Source: Cinclus cinclus (Eukaryota > Chordata > Aves > Passeriformes > Cinclidae). From it: a DNA stretch of 64,000 nt. Made by a program: the position numbers and the translations under genes. Positions 52,001-64,000 of the stretch are shown one piece after another; the first letter of the stretch is position 1, and every line of letters begins with the position of its first letter. The notes under the pieces were generated by a model. The model did not search any database, had not been told where the DNA came from, and saw only the letters and a list, made by a program, of their open reading frames with translations. The DNA lies in NCBI RefSeq assembly GCF_963662255.1, contig NC_085048.1, positions 98,282,729 through 98,346,728 on the forward strand. Reading direction: 5' to 3'.

Positions 52001-53924
52001 AGCAGCAGCTGCTCAGCATTAAAACAGAACCATGCAAGCAACAAATAGCCCTAATTGCTCTAGATAAGAAAATTATCGCCAAAGTGGAATGACAGAATTG
52101 CTGAAATACATGAACAAAACCTTATCAGACGTGATACCACATTTTCTTAAGCAATCAGGACCTCCTTTGAGGGCTCTCTCATGGTCGTTGCTCTACTTTT
52201 CTCTTTCTCAGAGTTTTTAGCTACAGGGAATGACGAAAAAGGATTAATGACTGATTTTAATGTAATGTAACACTGGTAACATACATATAATGCAGTAATT
52301 ATATAAGCAACTGTCTCTATAATCACTCTTCAAGGAATCACTATCTACAAATCTGCCACTTTGCCTTTAAAACTACAGCCCTAACTTGTCAAAATCAAAT
52401 TGGATTTTCATTAGAATACTACAGAAGTTAAGCAAATAAGCCACAGAACCATGTCTTGCAACAAATCAATATTTCATGCCATAATTTATACTGTAGAGAG
52501 CCAAAGTATAAAGACACTTAGGTAAAACAGGAACTTTCATTTTGTTGTGTTTTTTTGACTTCTTTACCTCTCCCACAGAAGTACAGTGATGCTTTAGACA
52601 TGCCAACACCTACAGCCATCCCTGCTGAAAGCTAAGTTATACTGGGTGTTGAAGAGTTTATGGATTTCAAACAGGAATTCTTGTATCTGACCTGCACCAC
52701 TTTTGCTGTTCATCACATGAGAGATATTAAAGCACAAGGACATTTAAGAAATAAATGAGACAAAGGAATAAAATGCACAGATGCTCACAAATGCAAGAAC
52801 CACTCTAATCAACTCCTTGAAAGACAAAATGGCATCAGCATTGTGCAACAACTCCTGCATCCAAGTCTGCTCTCTGTCATGAGTGTGATTTCCCTCTAAT
52901 GGCAGCATCTAATTTTTTGTTTTCATTAAAGGTTTCATTTTCTTAAATGAAAGATAATTAAAATAATTCCAAAATCAAACAGCAAAAGACAGAATTGCTT
53001 TACAAGTAAATTCTTTTCTAAATTGCTCTTTAAATTCATCTCCCACTTCTGCTCCCTTCCCATAATGTCACAGCTGGATTTCAGCGGAAGTTTTCATAAG
53101 CAAGGATTAATCCCTCTAGTGCAATTCCACTCACAGAGTGTTTAGGCCCTACAGGTCCTACTACTACCAGAAGTGATTTTCCTGGGATGAAGACCAGTGT
53201 CTCTACCAGCCTCTATGTACTTTACACACACTTGTGCAGAAGTTCAGATCATTATAAGAGGAGCCCCTGAATCAGGATTATTTGGCCAGTTGTTCCACTA
53301 ATACAGAGACATCTTCGTATATAAATGTGCTGTTGCTAACAGGCTACTTTGGTTCATACACAGAAATATTTCTCAGCTAATGGATGTCTTCCTTAGGATG
53401 ACTGTGAAAGGCCATCCCAGAGGCCATGAGACATTGCCAGGGTCAAACAATCTTTGTACACATTTTGAAACACAGATATGTATAATCAGAATGAATCATG
53501 AACCCCCTAAAATGTTTTATTTTTGTTATTGTAATAACCACAAAATGGGGATGGCTTTTAAAAACCACCAATGTTGAAGAAGGATCAGTGACCTGAAAAC
53601 TGTTGGTGTCAGGAAAGAAGCATCTGTAGAATTTCCAATAAAAATAATCTACTTTAGGCATAGTCAGGAACTAGTAATGCAAGTTCTCATTACAGTAATA
53701 TAACTGTGTTTATGCTTATGTTTTGGATTTGTAATTTGTTCGGGTCATTTTACATTAAAACAATGCAGAGTAAAATGACAACAAAATAAAACAAAAAAAT
53801 GTGTTCACTGTTCAGCATTTCTAAACAACTAATTTAAAGGTCCAAATTTGCAGTACTAGGCATTTTTTCCTGCCTGAAGCTGTCTAATACATTTTCACTG
53901 CTGGAAAGGTCCATCTAAAACTGT

Positions 53925-53998
53925 AATGCTGGAGAACTTTGGGAACAGACTGGACTTCATGACCCAAAAATTCTTTTTCAGTCTTATGTTCTCTTAGG
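53925..53998 (+). mobile_element. Probable very degraded CR1 3' end
   Basis: GGGAACAGACTGGACTTCAT, GACC, then TTCTTTTTCAGTCTTATGTT resembles the CR1 end pattern (aactagactggatgacc ... cttccagtcttat). Divergence is high and the octamer tail is not clear, so this is tentative. Confidence 0.4.
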
Positions 53999-54598
53999 TA
54001 ACTATGAGTAAGTTCCTGTGTGGGTGAATGAACAACTATGAGTTTTCTGTAAAATTTGTGTCTTCCTGAATTCTTCCAGGCTTTCCTGACTTCAGACAGA
54101 GATGTCTCTTAACTGAACTGAAATTTTGATGGAAAAACTGACATTTCTCCCTTATCAGTGATGGGTGGAGACTCTTCCTACATATGGGGAGATTCAATAA
54201 AGTAATTTCTTTCTGGTTTAGAAATAGCAAGGCTAAATTTGTTCAATGTCCAGTATTTGTACCCAATAAGATTCTCTCCCCAAAAGCAAACAGACAATTA
54301 AAAAAATGCAACCATTGATTTAGGCAAGCAAATGCTCACCTCTAAGTTTCCTAAAGTGGAGGTGGAACAAAGTTTTTATTCTCCTCAGCACAGGATTTTA
54401 GTGTGCACCACCACATTGATAGTGCATCACTCTCCTGCCTGCACCAGCTCCTCCCTCCCATGTAAACTTGAATCCTGCTGCTGGTTTAGCGTGGAGGCAG
54501 ATGTCAGAACACGTGCCAAGACCACCCCTCTTTCTGGCAGCTGTGACATTGTGCCTGACCATCTTATCAATGCACATCTCAAAATGTGACCTCTCCCA

Positions 54599-54646
54599 GG
54601 CACTCTTACAGATGTGGGAGGCACTTAAGGCACTTTTACAGATGTG
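54599..54646. repeat. 30-bp-period direct repeat
   Basis: GGCACTCTTACAGATGTG at 54,599-54,616 and GGCACTTTTACAGATGTG at 54,629-54,646, one mismatch in 18. Confidence 0.8.
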
Positions 54647-55850
54647 CAGTTTCCAGACACTCTTCCAACCACAAATATATTTGCAGGTGAAGGCCTGCAG
54701 AAAAACAGCCCCAACCTCCTTCCCTTTTCAGGCATCATTTGAAAAGTGCTCTTTAATCACAAAATATCAGAGAGATTTTGCAACCATTCCAACCTGCTGT
54801 CCTCCTTCACGTCCAGAAAACCTAATGCCCACAGTGATAAGGTTTTCAGCCCATTCTTTTCTTTTTCCACAAGGTCTCATATTAAAAAAGCTTGAAGACC
54901 TTGCTAAGGCTATATATGTCCCAGTTTACCAGGCATCATTTTCTTTGCAATGTTACTTCGGACATTTATGAAATTAGGCTCTCCAACAGTTTAGTTGCAC
55001 ATTTCAGGTTCTACCACATAATTTTCACACTTGGTATAAACATCTCTCTCCTAATGGCTATGTTGGGTGAGCAAAGTGGAAGGGATATCTATTTTATTAA
55101 ACTTGGCTAAAACCTAAATTCATTTTATAATCCCCAAACTCTCCCCCAATGCCTGATGTTCACTGATGCATTGCAAGGGCCACACACAGGGAAAAGGGGT
55201 TCTTTGCACTTTCCAAAGGTTGACTGAAAAAGCATCTACAGATAAACTACTTTGAATGAAAGCCATTTGTTCACATCTCTGGTTGAATGGATCTCTGGCT
55301 ATTGGAAAATTTGTATCTCGGTTGCTTTGTTTCGAGCTTGATATTCTTCACACTTTTCCATGCTCAGATGTGATAGCAAATTCTCTTCTGCTGCTCATTT
55401 GTTCACAAGCAGGAAACTTTGTGAAATATCCCATCAGGTATTGTGGCCACCTGATTGCTTCCAGCAGCACAACAGCACCTGACAGATAAATACCAGATGT
55501 ATCACAAGCATCAGCTGAAACTATGGCACCCTGCCTTGCCTTTGTGTTCTCTGATGAACTTTGGCATCAACCAACTGGAGAGTCAGCTACTTACCAGTTC
55601 TCCAGGCTGCTTTCATTCCTCCCCAGACCAGCCCAATTCACACCTGCTTATGTTCTCTCATTTTATGGCTTTGGGAGAACACAAACAGATTTTAACAGCT
55701 TTCTTCAGCATCACTACAGCTCTTTCTGGGAATAAACACGCTACTGTGAGACTTTGCAGATTGCCACAAACTGCTTCTCTGTTTAATACTTCATTTTGGC
55801 AAACCTCATTGTGATACAAAGATGGACAGTAAATGTCAAGGAATATGTGC

Positions 55851-55868
55851 TATAATCCATGGATTATA
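55851..55868. promoter_or_regulatory. 18-bp perfect palindrome with paired TAATCC motifs
   Basis: TATAATCCATGGATTATA is identical to its reverse complement. It places two TAATCC motifs head to head with a 2-bp gap. TAATCC is the core recognised by K50 homeodomains (OTX, CRX, PITX, GSC). It lies deep in an NRXN1 intron. Regulatory use is inferred only. Confidence 0.4.
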
Positions 55869-58800
55869 CAATGCCTGCCTGCATCTACTCTCTATTCAGG
55901 TCTTGCTGGAATTGAATTTTTCATAAATGTAAAACATGAAGAAAATAAAACTTTCCTGTTGCAGCCTGAATCCTCTTGCTGTGCATCCGTGTGTTACCAT
56001 TGCTCTTTAGCAATGGGATTTAGATATCCTTCACATGTCTCAGAATAGCACAAGAATAAACTGTAAGGTGTCTGAAGTGTCTTTCTGTAAAGTTAAGATG
56101 TGCTAGTCTTCTTAGGTTGTTTTTTTAAAGGGGTTACAGGAACTTTTTCAAGAGTAGTTTCTCAATCACCAGCTCACATAATAAACATTATAATTTTCTT
56201 TAATTTAATTAATCCTCTCTTCTATCACTTCCAATCCACTAATCAGTGTTTACTATACTCAGGTGCTCTTGAGGATGGTACCACTTGAGAAACTGGGAGC
56301 AGCACATCTGTCCAAAGAAGACTCTCTGCCTGAAATCAGTTTACTCCAACACAATCTTTTCTCTTTGTATCAGGGATGGAAGCTGTGATTGCTCTCAAAT
56401 GCATAAGCTATTGTCCACAGCTGAATCACTGCAGGAAAAATGGGAGATCAGGTATCAAATATTTTTACAACTCTACCTGAGCATGGAAACATGCACACAC
56501 ATATTCACTGTACAAAAGGATCTTGTTTTGAAGGAGAAGGTGCCAATTAGCTTTCCCCAGAAGGCTAATTTATAACTCTCCGTGACTTCCATAGCTGTAG
56601 CCCACAGGTGCATGCAAGATTCAAAGTACCTGCTGAGGAACTAATCCTTTCAGAGACTTTTCACTTTGTTGTTCTGAATAACCCCTCATCAGTTTTTTGA
56701 ACACACAAGCTGGTGGAAAGGGTCACCTTGGAAAGGTTCACCATGCAAAGGGTGCCTTCTGCATGGGCATGGTGTGCAAAGACAGGAATCAAAGCCAGCA
56801 GGCCTGTGGGATCCTGGTGGCAGGCAGATGTCTATAAATATTGGCTGCTTTGGTTTAGAAAATATGTTTAAAGCACTGAGAGCCCTTCCTCTTTATACTG
56901 ATATGGCTCTAAGTAGAACTACTGCATGCGAGCTCCTGGCACAATGCGCAATGCCAGAGGAACAGGTATGGAGCAAGGGCAGATGCAATGATGCTCAGCT
57001 GAATTTTTATCTGGAAAGAACAGTTATAAGAAGTAAGTATTGCACCCAGAAATTTCAGGGGGTGGGGGTGCTGGTTCTGAAATGAGAGTCTTCCACTGTA
57101 AATGAGGTTAAAAAATAAAATGAAGGAAGAACTGTATACCAAGGGCAGGAGAGACAGTTACAAGACTCATCTTGAGGCTTTAATTGGCATGAAATTGATG
57201 GCAAGGAGAGCACCACTGTTTCTCCTAATTTGACCTCTGCAGTGCGAGATAAACAAAACTTCACCGATAAAGACTTTAAATGTATCTGGTGCTCAGTCAG
57301 CCACCAGCTTCATATAGGCAATCTAGTAAAATCAGAGATACTTGGAATAGAGCCAGTGTTTTGCTCCATTCAGCGTTCAGACCTGGCTGGTTTCCTCAGA
57401 TGGAGAAATCATGGACTGGGCACACACCCCACACTGACAGCAGGAAATCAGGCCACCAGCACAAGGTTGAGCATCAGTGCTCCTCCACCCTGAAGGTGCT
57501 ACCCCTGTGTAATTCCTCTTTGTTATTTGGAAACCGAGAGCATCTGCTGAACAGAGCATCCTTTCCAGTATACCAGAGCCAGAACATCTTACATGGAATT
57601 CAGATCCAGCCATTTACACAGCTAATAACATTTTCAATAGGTCAGCATATATTTACAAAGAAGAAGGGAAAACCCCAAGCTTTTGACTGCTGAGCTCACC
57701 ATTTGAGCATCACATTTGGCACCCATGTCTAAGTTATAGGACCTCTGATGGCAGAGACAAAACCCAGCAAATATAGAATGTGTGGTAGTTTCCTTAACTC
57801 CCATTCCCAAATATTTTGCAGGGCTCACAGGTTATTCCTGCCTTTTCTTTCCTCTGAGAATATCATTCCCCCTCTCAGTTATTAGCATTCATACAATTAG
57901 GAATATATCCATGCAGAACCATTCCCAGGAGGAAGAAACGTAATCTCAAAATTAACAGTCACTGGAGGAAGAAGTCCAGCTGAACCAAAAGAAGCAGCTC
58001 AGTAACTTGTTGGCTAATTTCAGTCCATACACTTAATGCAAAACATTGACTTGAGAATAACTCAAACGGCACCTGAAAAATACAAACATAATTATGCTTT
58101 TTCTAACACTCAACCATTACATGGACATCTTAAACATTCAGGATATTTTCAACTCAAAACACAATTTATCTGGCATTCCCAGTGCCACCTATTAGGTAGA
58201 TGCCCTGTTCTGGGATGCTGATACTGGAGGAAAAGCCCAGAAGAGAATATCCATGGGAAAGGAAAATTACTTTTAATATCTGAAAATATTGTTTTGTTTG
58301 GCAGTAATGTTTTAATGTAAGACCACATGAAATAAAAGAGAATTTCCAAAGCTCACCATGATTTGAATTGGGTGTTACTTTAACAATGACACAAATTTTC
58401 TCTGAAATGGCAGAATAATGGGATTAATAACTGGTTTTTTTCCAATTCTTTCTTTAATTGTCAAATTCAGTTAAAATCAATAAATTATCTGGCATAGCTA
58501 TAAATGAATAAGGAACATGAAGTTCCCAGAAATACATGCAGGATCAGGATTTTCTACAGTCAAGGTAGAAACAAGGATAATCCCACACTTGCAGACTGGT
58601 TGGGCAGGGAAGTTGGACCAGAAAGAAGAGGACCCACAGCCATCAAGCCAAGCCATCAGCTAAGAGAGATGCAGATTCTAGTCAGGCTCTGAATAACACT
58701 ACTATGAGAACATTATTTAACTAATATTTTTCACAGCTTCATCTGCTCTTACTCTTATTTATCAACATGACCGTGGCAACATCTTTCCGTCTTGCTCTCT

Positions 58801-60314
58801 ATAGCTCTGCAGTAGTCCAGGAAGATGCCATGCACTGATAGTCTGAGAATATACTGAAGCTGCTTGTAGTTCATTCAAGGGGAAAAATTATTTTCTGGAG
58901 TTGTCTTATTATTTAGTGATCTCAAGGTGGTTCTGTCTAATTCATTTTGGAAGCCTACTCATTTTGGTTCCAAGAGAAGATTCTCACTTATTTGTGATTA
59001 ATTAGTTACTTCCCAACTATATTTTTAGATTATTTACTCAGGTTACTTTTAGTTTGCCTATTTCCAAGTACAACAATACCTGAAGTTGAAAAGCTGACTT
59101 AAATTCTTGAAGCCATCTGGACACCTGGCTATAAAAAGAGTAAAACAAAGTCTACTAGAGCAGCCTAGTCAGTCTCAGCACAATGCAAGGCAGGAGCAGG
59201 GGTCACAGATCAGCTGCCAGAGCTCCTCATCCTGCAGTGGCTGCACACTGGAAGAATGCTCCCACTGTCATAAAAGCTGCTGCTCATTCCTGATTCAGAA
59301 AAGTCACCTAAATAGCAATATGGAACAGATAGTACAGACAGTTTGGACACAAGCAAATCATCTCTTTTTCAGGACCGGGTTACCATCTCGGTTACCTATT
59401 TTAGGCTGCCAGAAAGCAAAGACTGAACAAAGTGACAAATGCATTCTTATGAGCTTAAAAGTTACTATTATTTCCTTTGTAACCATCTAGTGCACAAAAA
59501 CAGTGAGACTTGAATGTCACACATCCTCCCCAGTAACCCTGAAGGAGTATTTTGCAAAGGTCACCTTTGCAGCCTTTTCAGATGTCTCTGCTACCACTTT
59601 ACTTACTTTATTCCCTAGATATCCCCACTAGAAAGGGGAAATATGTAGCAATAGTACAGGTAAAGCTGCAAAGGGAAGATTCAGTGCTGGTAAAGTTGAC
59701 AATTGTCAATGTAGCTTATGGAAGAACTGGGGTCTTACTTTGTTCATGTCTCTAGGTAAAAATGGTGCATCTGGCAACTTAACACTTAAGATACTGGCAG
59801 AAAAAAACAAATTATGCTTTCTCTTAGCTGTTTTGTGCGCCCTGACCCCTGTTAGAGTTAGCAGAAACATTCTATAATCTGTTAAGTTAGAATGGCTAAA
59901 AATAGAAAGCGGAATAACATAAATGCTCTCTTGTAAAGTCTCTTCCTAACCAAAAGTAAACAAGGCAACCATCATTCAACGTGCCCTGAAAATGCCCTAA
60001 AAGGGGACTCTCACTGGTCCAGACTGAGTTTAAACTCGTTTAAAAGATCCAAACTGTGTTTCTCAGATTTAAGCATAAAAATAAATAAGGGTGTAGTACC
60101 CTAGCATTGTGCCCTTTATTCCTAGGATGAGAGGAGAGCTATTCCTAGCACTGCTTCAGTGTGTGCTGGAGCTGGGCAGTGCTGCTCACGTGCGATGTGG
60201 CAGTTCTGCCGATGCAGTTGTCAGCAAGGGCCCGGGGCTGCTCAGGCTGTTCAGGGCAGATGGACATCCTCCAGGAAATCACAAGCTGCACTACTCAGCT
60301 TGGCTTTGCAAACC

Positions 60315-60391
60315 TCCGTGAAGTTGGCATGAGCCAGGGGAAGTGAGCTTCCCCAGGATATGGTGGTTGACGTTGACATCAACCTCACGGA
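60315..60391 (-). repeat. Nested inverted repeat / hairpin
   Basis: The outer arms are TCCGTGAAGTTG (60,315-60,326) and CAACCTCACGGA (60,380-60,391), which pair at 11 of 12 positions. On the minus strand the one exception becomes a U-G wobble, so all 12 positions pair in NRXN1-sense RNA. Inside lies a perfect 7-bp hairpin, GGGGAAG (60,337-60,343) and CTTCCCC (60,348-60,354), with a 4-nt loop. The inner hairpin is off-centre, so it does not look like a standard pre-miRNA. Confidence 0.5.
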
Positions 60392-63300
60392 ACAGATTTG
60401 CATTTGGCAGTGCAGCTCACCAGAAGGGATATTTTTACTGGCCTGCTCTGATTTTGGCTGGGTGACCTCCCACCCCTTCCTTGCTGCCACCTCACTGCTC
60501 TAAAACATGGAAGAGGTTTGTACTTTGTCCATGTATTCATTCCTCAGCTTCCCCAACTTTGGTGCATTACTGTCACTCAATACCAATATTGAATATACCT
60601 GTGTTATCTGTAAAGAAAAATTGTGACTTTTCATTCACTGTCATATTCCATTCATTAAGAAATTCTAACATCAATTAGGGACTTAAAAACATGCTTTACT
60701 CCCAAATGTCGTGTGAACTTCACGTTTTGGTTCTACTGTACAATATATCATACGCAAATAAAGCATATTTGTATGTGTAGTCTCTGTGCAACTGTTTTCT
60801 TAAAGATCTTTTGGTCATGCATGATAAAACAGGTAGAAACCAAAAGGCATTCTCTATCTCTTCGGTGTAAATGTGCCCTAGGTGTACATTCTGCTGTGGG
60901 GGAGCTGTAAAAACTGGTAGCAGTCATAGTGCTAACACACAGCCCCAAACACTCTGATCACCTTTTTCTCAAGATACTTGCTCAACAACTCTGTGAGCCT
61001 AATGCATATGTCTAACAGTTCAAATAACTCCATTAAAAAAAAAAAAAAAATCCAACTAAACTCCTGAATGACTAAGATGGAGCAGCACCAAAACCACCAC
61101 AGAAAAGCAAGGCATTCTCCTCAGCCTCCAGTATGGAAAAATACAGTAACAGCATATATAGTAGTGTAGTCTTCACAATGAGGGTGATCTAGCATGGGAA
61201 TTTTAAAATAGATATGACAGAGAATAAGAGAAATCAAAAGAACTACAAGAAAGGAAAAATACAAAACTTGTGGAAACTTAAGAAAAATAATTTAAGTCTC
61301 TATGTAATTTACTATTTAGAGAAATCAGCAAACACAACACTAAAATTATTGGAGCCAAGGAATGCAATTTACTCTGTGCTAAAGTCCAAAACTTACTATA
61401 TTCGTTTCTAGATTGATGCCAAAAACATATGGCCAGGCTCAAACCAGAAGGTGTTCCAAGGTCCTGGACATTACAGACTCGCAGCATGTGAAATGTCTCA
61501 CCACCTGAAAACTTCCCAGGTTTTCGCTGGCAAGGAATCACTTAGTTCGTGGGATGGAATTTAAAGTGAGTCATTCTGGTGAAAATACCATCTTGCTCAT
61601 TTCCCATTTAACTTCTGATTTACTCTAACCAACAATCATCCAAGATAGCTGGGTTTAGAAATCAATTCATATGTCCTTACATACTTAGATTTTACATTCT
61701 GTACTGTTTGGGGGTAGAATGTCAGTGACAGTGAAGTCACTGACAGCATTTCCATTGACCTCAATGATGGTTAGTCCACCTTTTTTAGAAACCCAGCCAA
61801 ACTACTGCACAGGACTAACTGGAGTGTCCACAATGCTCAGGTTTCCTGTATGTGCAGAACACACTTTCTATTCCTTATCCTTCCACTTTTTTTTTTTTTT
61901 TTGTTATAAGTTGCACACATTTTTTCCATTCTTTAGTAGAGAAGGGTATTCTCTAGAATTACCATTCTCTAGTAATGCAGTCAAATGCACAGAAACAGCC
62001 CCAACAGCTGCTTTTTCAGAGGAACTGCAAGGGTCTTGTTGGCTGCCTCCTGATGTACCCCACATTGCTTCAAGTAGCTGTTGAGGCTAAGTTTTGCCCT
62101 TGGCCCCTACTCTCTCTCATCTCGATCTGGTACTTAGAGGCATTACCTGAAGTTTCACCCAAAAGGGATTGAAAGATATGATCTGAAAAAAAGGGATTAG
62201 CCCTTATTAACTGCATATGATTACATAGCTAAATCTAATTGTGCATCCCACTGGCAAAAAAATGGAGTACAGTTCAGATATAGACAAAAAGAGAAAAACA
62301 GTGTGGAAAAGCATAGCAAAAGACTGTACTCACACAAGCTACCCCACATGAGGAACTTCTCATGGTTTTATCAGACTTTTCCTGGATCTGCTGTCAGAGC
62401 AAAAGACTCTACAGATTGAAAAACCGTAACAGAAATTTAAAAAAAAAAAAAACAGAGAGAGCAATAAATCAAGAAATTTGAAGTTACTACTGGCTGAATG
62501 TGCTAAACAAGTGAGTGTGAAATTAATTTTTGTGTCATAAAAGCCGATCAATTAGTTGCTGAAAAACAGATAATTCGTAAGATTTAGTAGCATGAAACAA
62601 ATAGAATGACTAAACTTTGTAGCAATACACAGAACTAAAAATAATTATAAAGTATTTCAAGCTCCTGAACATGTCAACCAAGAATTATGAAAGTCATTTA
62701 CTCTTCACCAACAAGTTCTGTCTGTCAAGCTCCTCCCTGGCTAAGACTGAATTTGGTGTTTTCTTCAACCCTTTATCTTGAAAGGCTTTCTCATGTGTAT
62801 GTACACAGAACCCAGCCAAGCTGTGACACCATCTTTAACAGTGTGAAGACAAGGAGCTCTGAGGACACAACAACTCTAAGCAGTGGCAATGGGTGACCCA
62901 TGGAAGAAGGGTGTCAGCAGAGTGAAAAATCCTTTTACTACCTGGAGCAGCTATAGTTGAAGTGACTGTTGAAAGAAAAGCCCAACATGATTTTCAGCTG
63001 CTGTGATGAGAGAGAGGACAGATAAACAGGTAGTGGTCCAAGTTTTCCTAGAGGATATATCCCACTAGGATAGCAGCAGGCTAGATTGCTCCCTCATTTG
63101 TGTCACCAGACTATGGTAATTCAGTTAAGTCATCAACCTGGCACAGAAGCAAGTTCAGAAGAATGTAATTTTCAATCTGAAGTATCTGTATTCTGGTCTG
63201 TTCGGTGCACCTCTGTTCTCTGCTGCTCCATATCAGTACCTTCTGTAATGGCAACAGAGGATGGTTGAACCCCCTCTGCATTTCCCCCTTGCAGTAAAGC

Positions 63301-64000
63301 CAGGCTGACAACTCTTAACTTTCTGTGTCATCTCAAATGCACAAGGTCAAAAAATAAATCCTCTCACACTGTGACTGGGATTTCTTGCTAAATCAGCATT
63401 ACACCAAGACATAAAGCACAGTTGAGTTTCTCAACACTGTCCCTAGGCTGTTTGTCTCCTCTGAAATCCTGCTGAATATTGATTTGGGATTTAAAGGTCC
63501 AGCTGCCCACCTAATCGGGTTGTATATACCAACTTTGACTGATTAATGGGTTATTCTAAATGCACAGCTACCTCAAGGACTAAAGAACATGGACAACATT
63601 AACTTTTCTTCTCTTGCATCATGCCACAAGGTTTTAGATCAAACTACAACTTTACAGAGATACAGGCCTGCCCTTCAAGATACAACCACCAACCAGATTT
63701 TTCTGTGAATTTTCTTTTTAGGATATATCTGAGGCAATTAGGCTAAGCCTTAGCTATAAGCAATCTTAAAATACCAGAAAAAATACTTGGTGTTAAACTT
63801 GAGACCACGTGTTGCCTTTTGAGATATTCATAAGTCCAGAAGACCTTAGATAAAGCAAATGGATTTAATTTTGTACACAATATCTAGATGCATCTCTCCA
63901 CAGGTGGGTTACCATCTAGGCAGGTTTAATGGACAATTCCTCAGGCTACTCTGGCAATTATTCCTCTGCTGACCTGGAAGGATCATTAATATTAGGGAGT

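Larger units (their letters stand above)
13295..64000 (-). other. NRXN1: NRXN1 gene, 3' part (two coding exons, 3' UTR, two introns)
   Basis: The visible part of the gene runs from an intron that leaves the window at 64,000 down to the inferred cleavage site near 13,295. The exons at 32,069-32,156 and 16,450-16,757 join in phase into one neurexin C-terminus: acidic stalk with a Cys-x9-Cys loop, transmembrane helix, short basic tail, EYYV end. The tail residues [20 protein letters not shown] assign it to neurexin-1; neurexin-3 has a different tail (from memory, with QVDETRN at the equivalent place). Neurexin-1 is a presynaptic adhesion receptor. The LNS/EGF ectodomain exons and both the alpha and beta promoters must lie beyond 64,000, so this end is shared by alpha and beta isoforms. 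Confidence 0.95.
32157..64000 (-). other. NRXN1: Part of the preceding NRXN1 intron (upstream end outside window)
   Basis: This stretch lies upstream of the acceptor at 32,157 and extends past the window. I looked for the preceding neurexin exon (end of the last LNS domain and the Thr/Ser-rich stalk) and did not find it. That fits the very long intron here in the human gene, as I recall it. Contents: CR1 3' fragment at 41.4 kb, a probable one at 53.9 kb, an ancient LINE-like relic at 36.85-37.05 kb, GC-richer patches at 37.0-37.45, 48.8-49.0 and 60.1-60.5 kb, and short repeats listed separately. The remaining DNA shows nothing I can name. Confidence 0.85.

Noticed and set aside
54468..54971. 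167-codon open frame, the longest in the window
   Set aside because: Starts at TTG, has no recognisable domain, and lies antisense in an intron. Treated only as part of a low-interest cluster.
32157..64000. Search for the preceding NRXN1 exon (end of LNS6 plus Thr-rich stalk)
   Set aside because: No minus-strand frame shows the expected LNS6 or Thr/Ser-rich stalk residues. The exon is taken to lie beyond 64,000.
1..64000. tRNA, rRNA, CRISPR arrays, bacterial-type operons, endogenous retrovirus genes
   Set aside because: No tRNA B-box with a cloverleaf, no spaced direct-repeat array and no retroviral gag/pol-like frame was seen. The window is ordinary vertebrate gene and intron sequence.

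Overview
This is a vertebrate genomic window, almost certainly from a bird. The only protein-coding gene I can support is the 3' end of NRXN1 (neurexin-1), read on the minus strand. The avian call rests on AT-rich, intron-rich DNA and at least three clear CR1 LINE 3' fragments, one ending in the octamer-type tail typical of sauropsid CR1, with no mammal-type SINEs seen. The species cannot be fixed from this sequence.

Layout along the plus strand: positions 1 to about 13,295 are 3' flanking DNA downstream of NRXN1, with no supportable gene. They hold a CR1 fragment at 10,988-11,320 and several short tandem repeats. Positions 13,295-16,449 are the inferred NRXN1 3' UTR of about 3.2 kb, with a well-placed distal poly(A) signal, two long A-rich tracts (on the mRNA strand) and a perfect 10-bp stem-loop about 170 nt after the stop codon. 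Positions 16,450-16,757 are the terminal coding exon: the juxtamembrane stalk, the transmembrane helix and the whole cytoplasmic tail, ending in the PDZ ligand EYYV. Positions 16,758-32,068 are the last intron, with two CR1 fragments near its 5' end. Positions 32,069-32,156 are the penultimate coding exon, which encodes the acidic cysteine loop of the stalk and has two in-frame splice donors 9 nt apart. Positions 32,157-64,000 are part of the preceding intron; I found no further neurexin exon there.

The two exons join in phase (split Ala codon G|CA) and give a continuous 131-residue (long) or 128-residue (short donor) C-terminal segment of neurexin, a presynaptic adhesion receptor that binds neuroligins, LRRTMs and other partners outside the cell and CASK/Mint-type scaffolds inside. 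The long stop-free stretches elsewhere look like chance reading frames: none has a recognisable domain and many rely on non-ATG starts. I found no previously undescribed gene system. The observations most worth a second look are the tandem donors, the stem-loop in the 3' UTR, a nested hairpin at 60,315-60,391, an 18-bp perfect palindrome at 55,851-55,868, and a possible decayed coding stretch near 2.9-3.2 kb.
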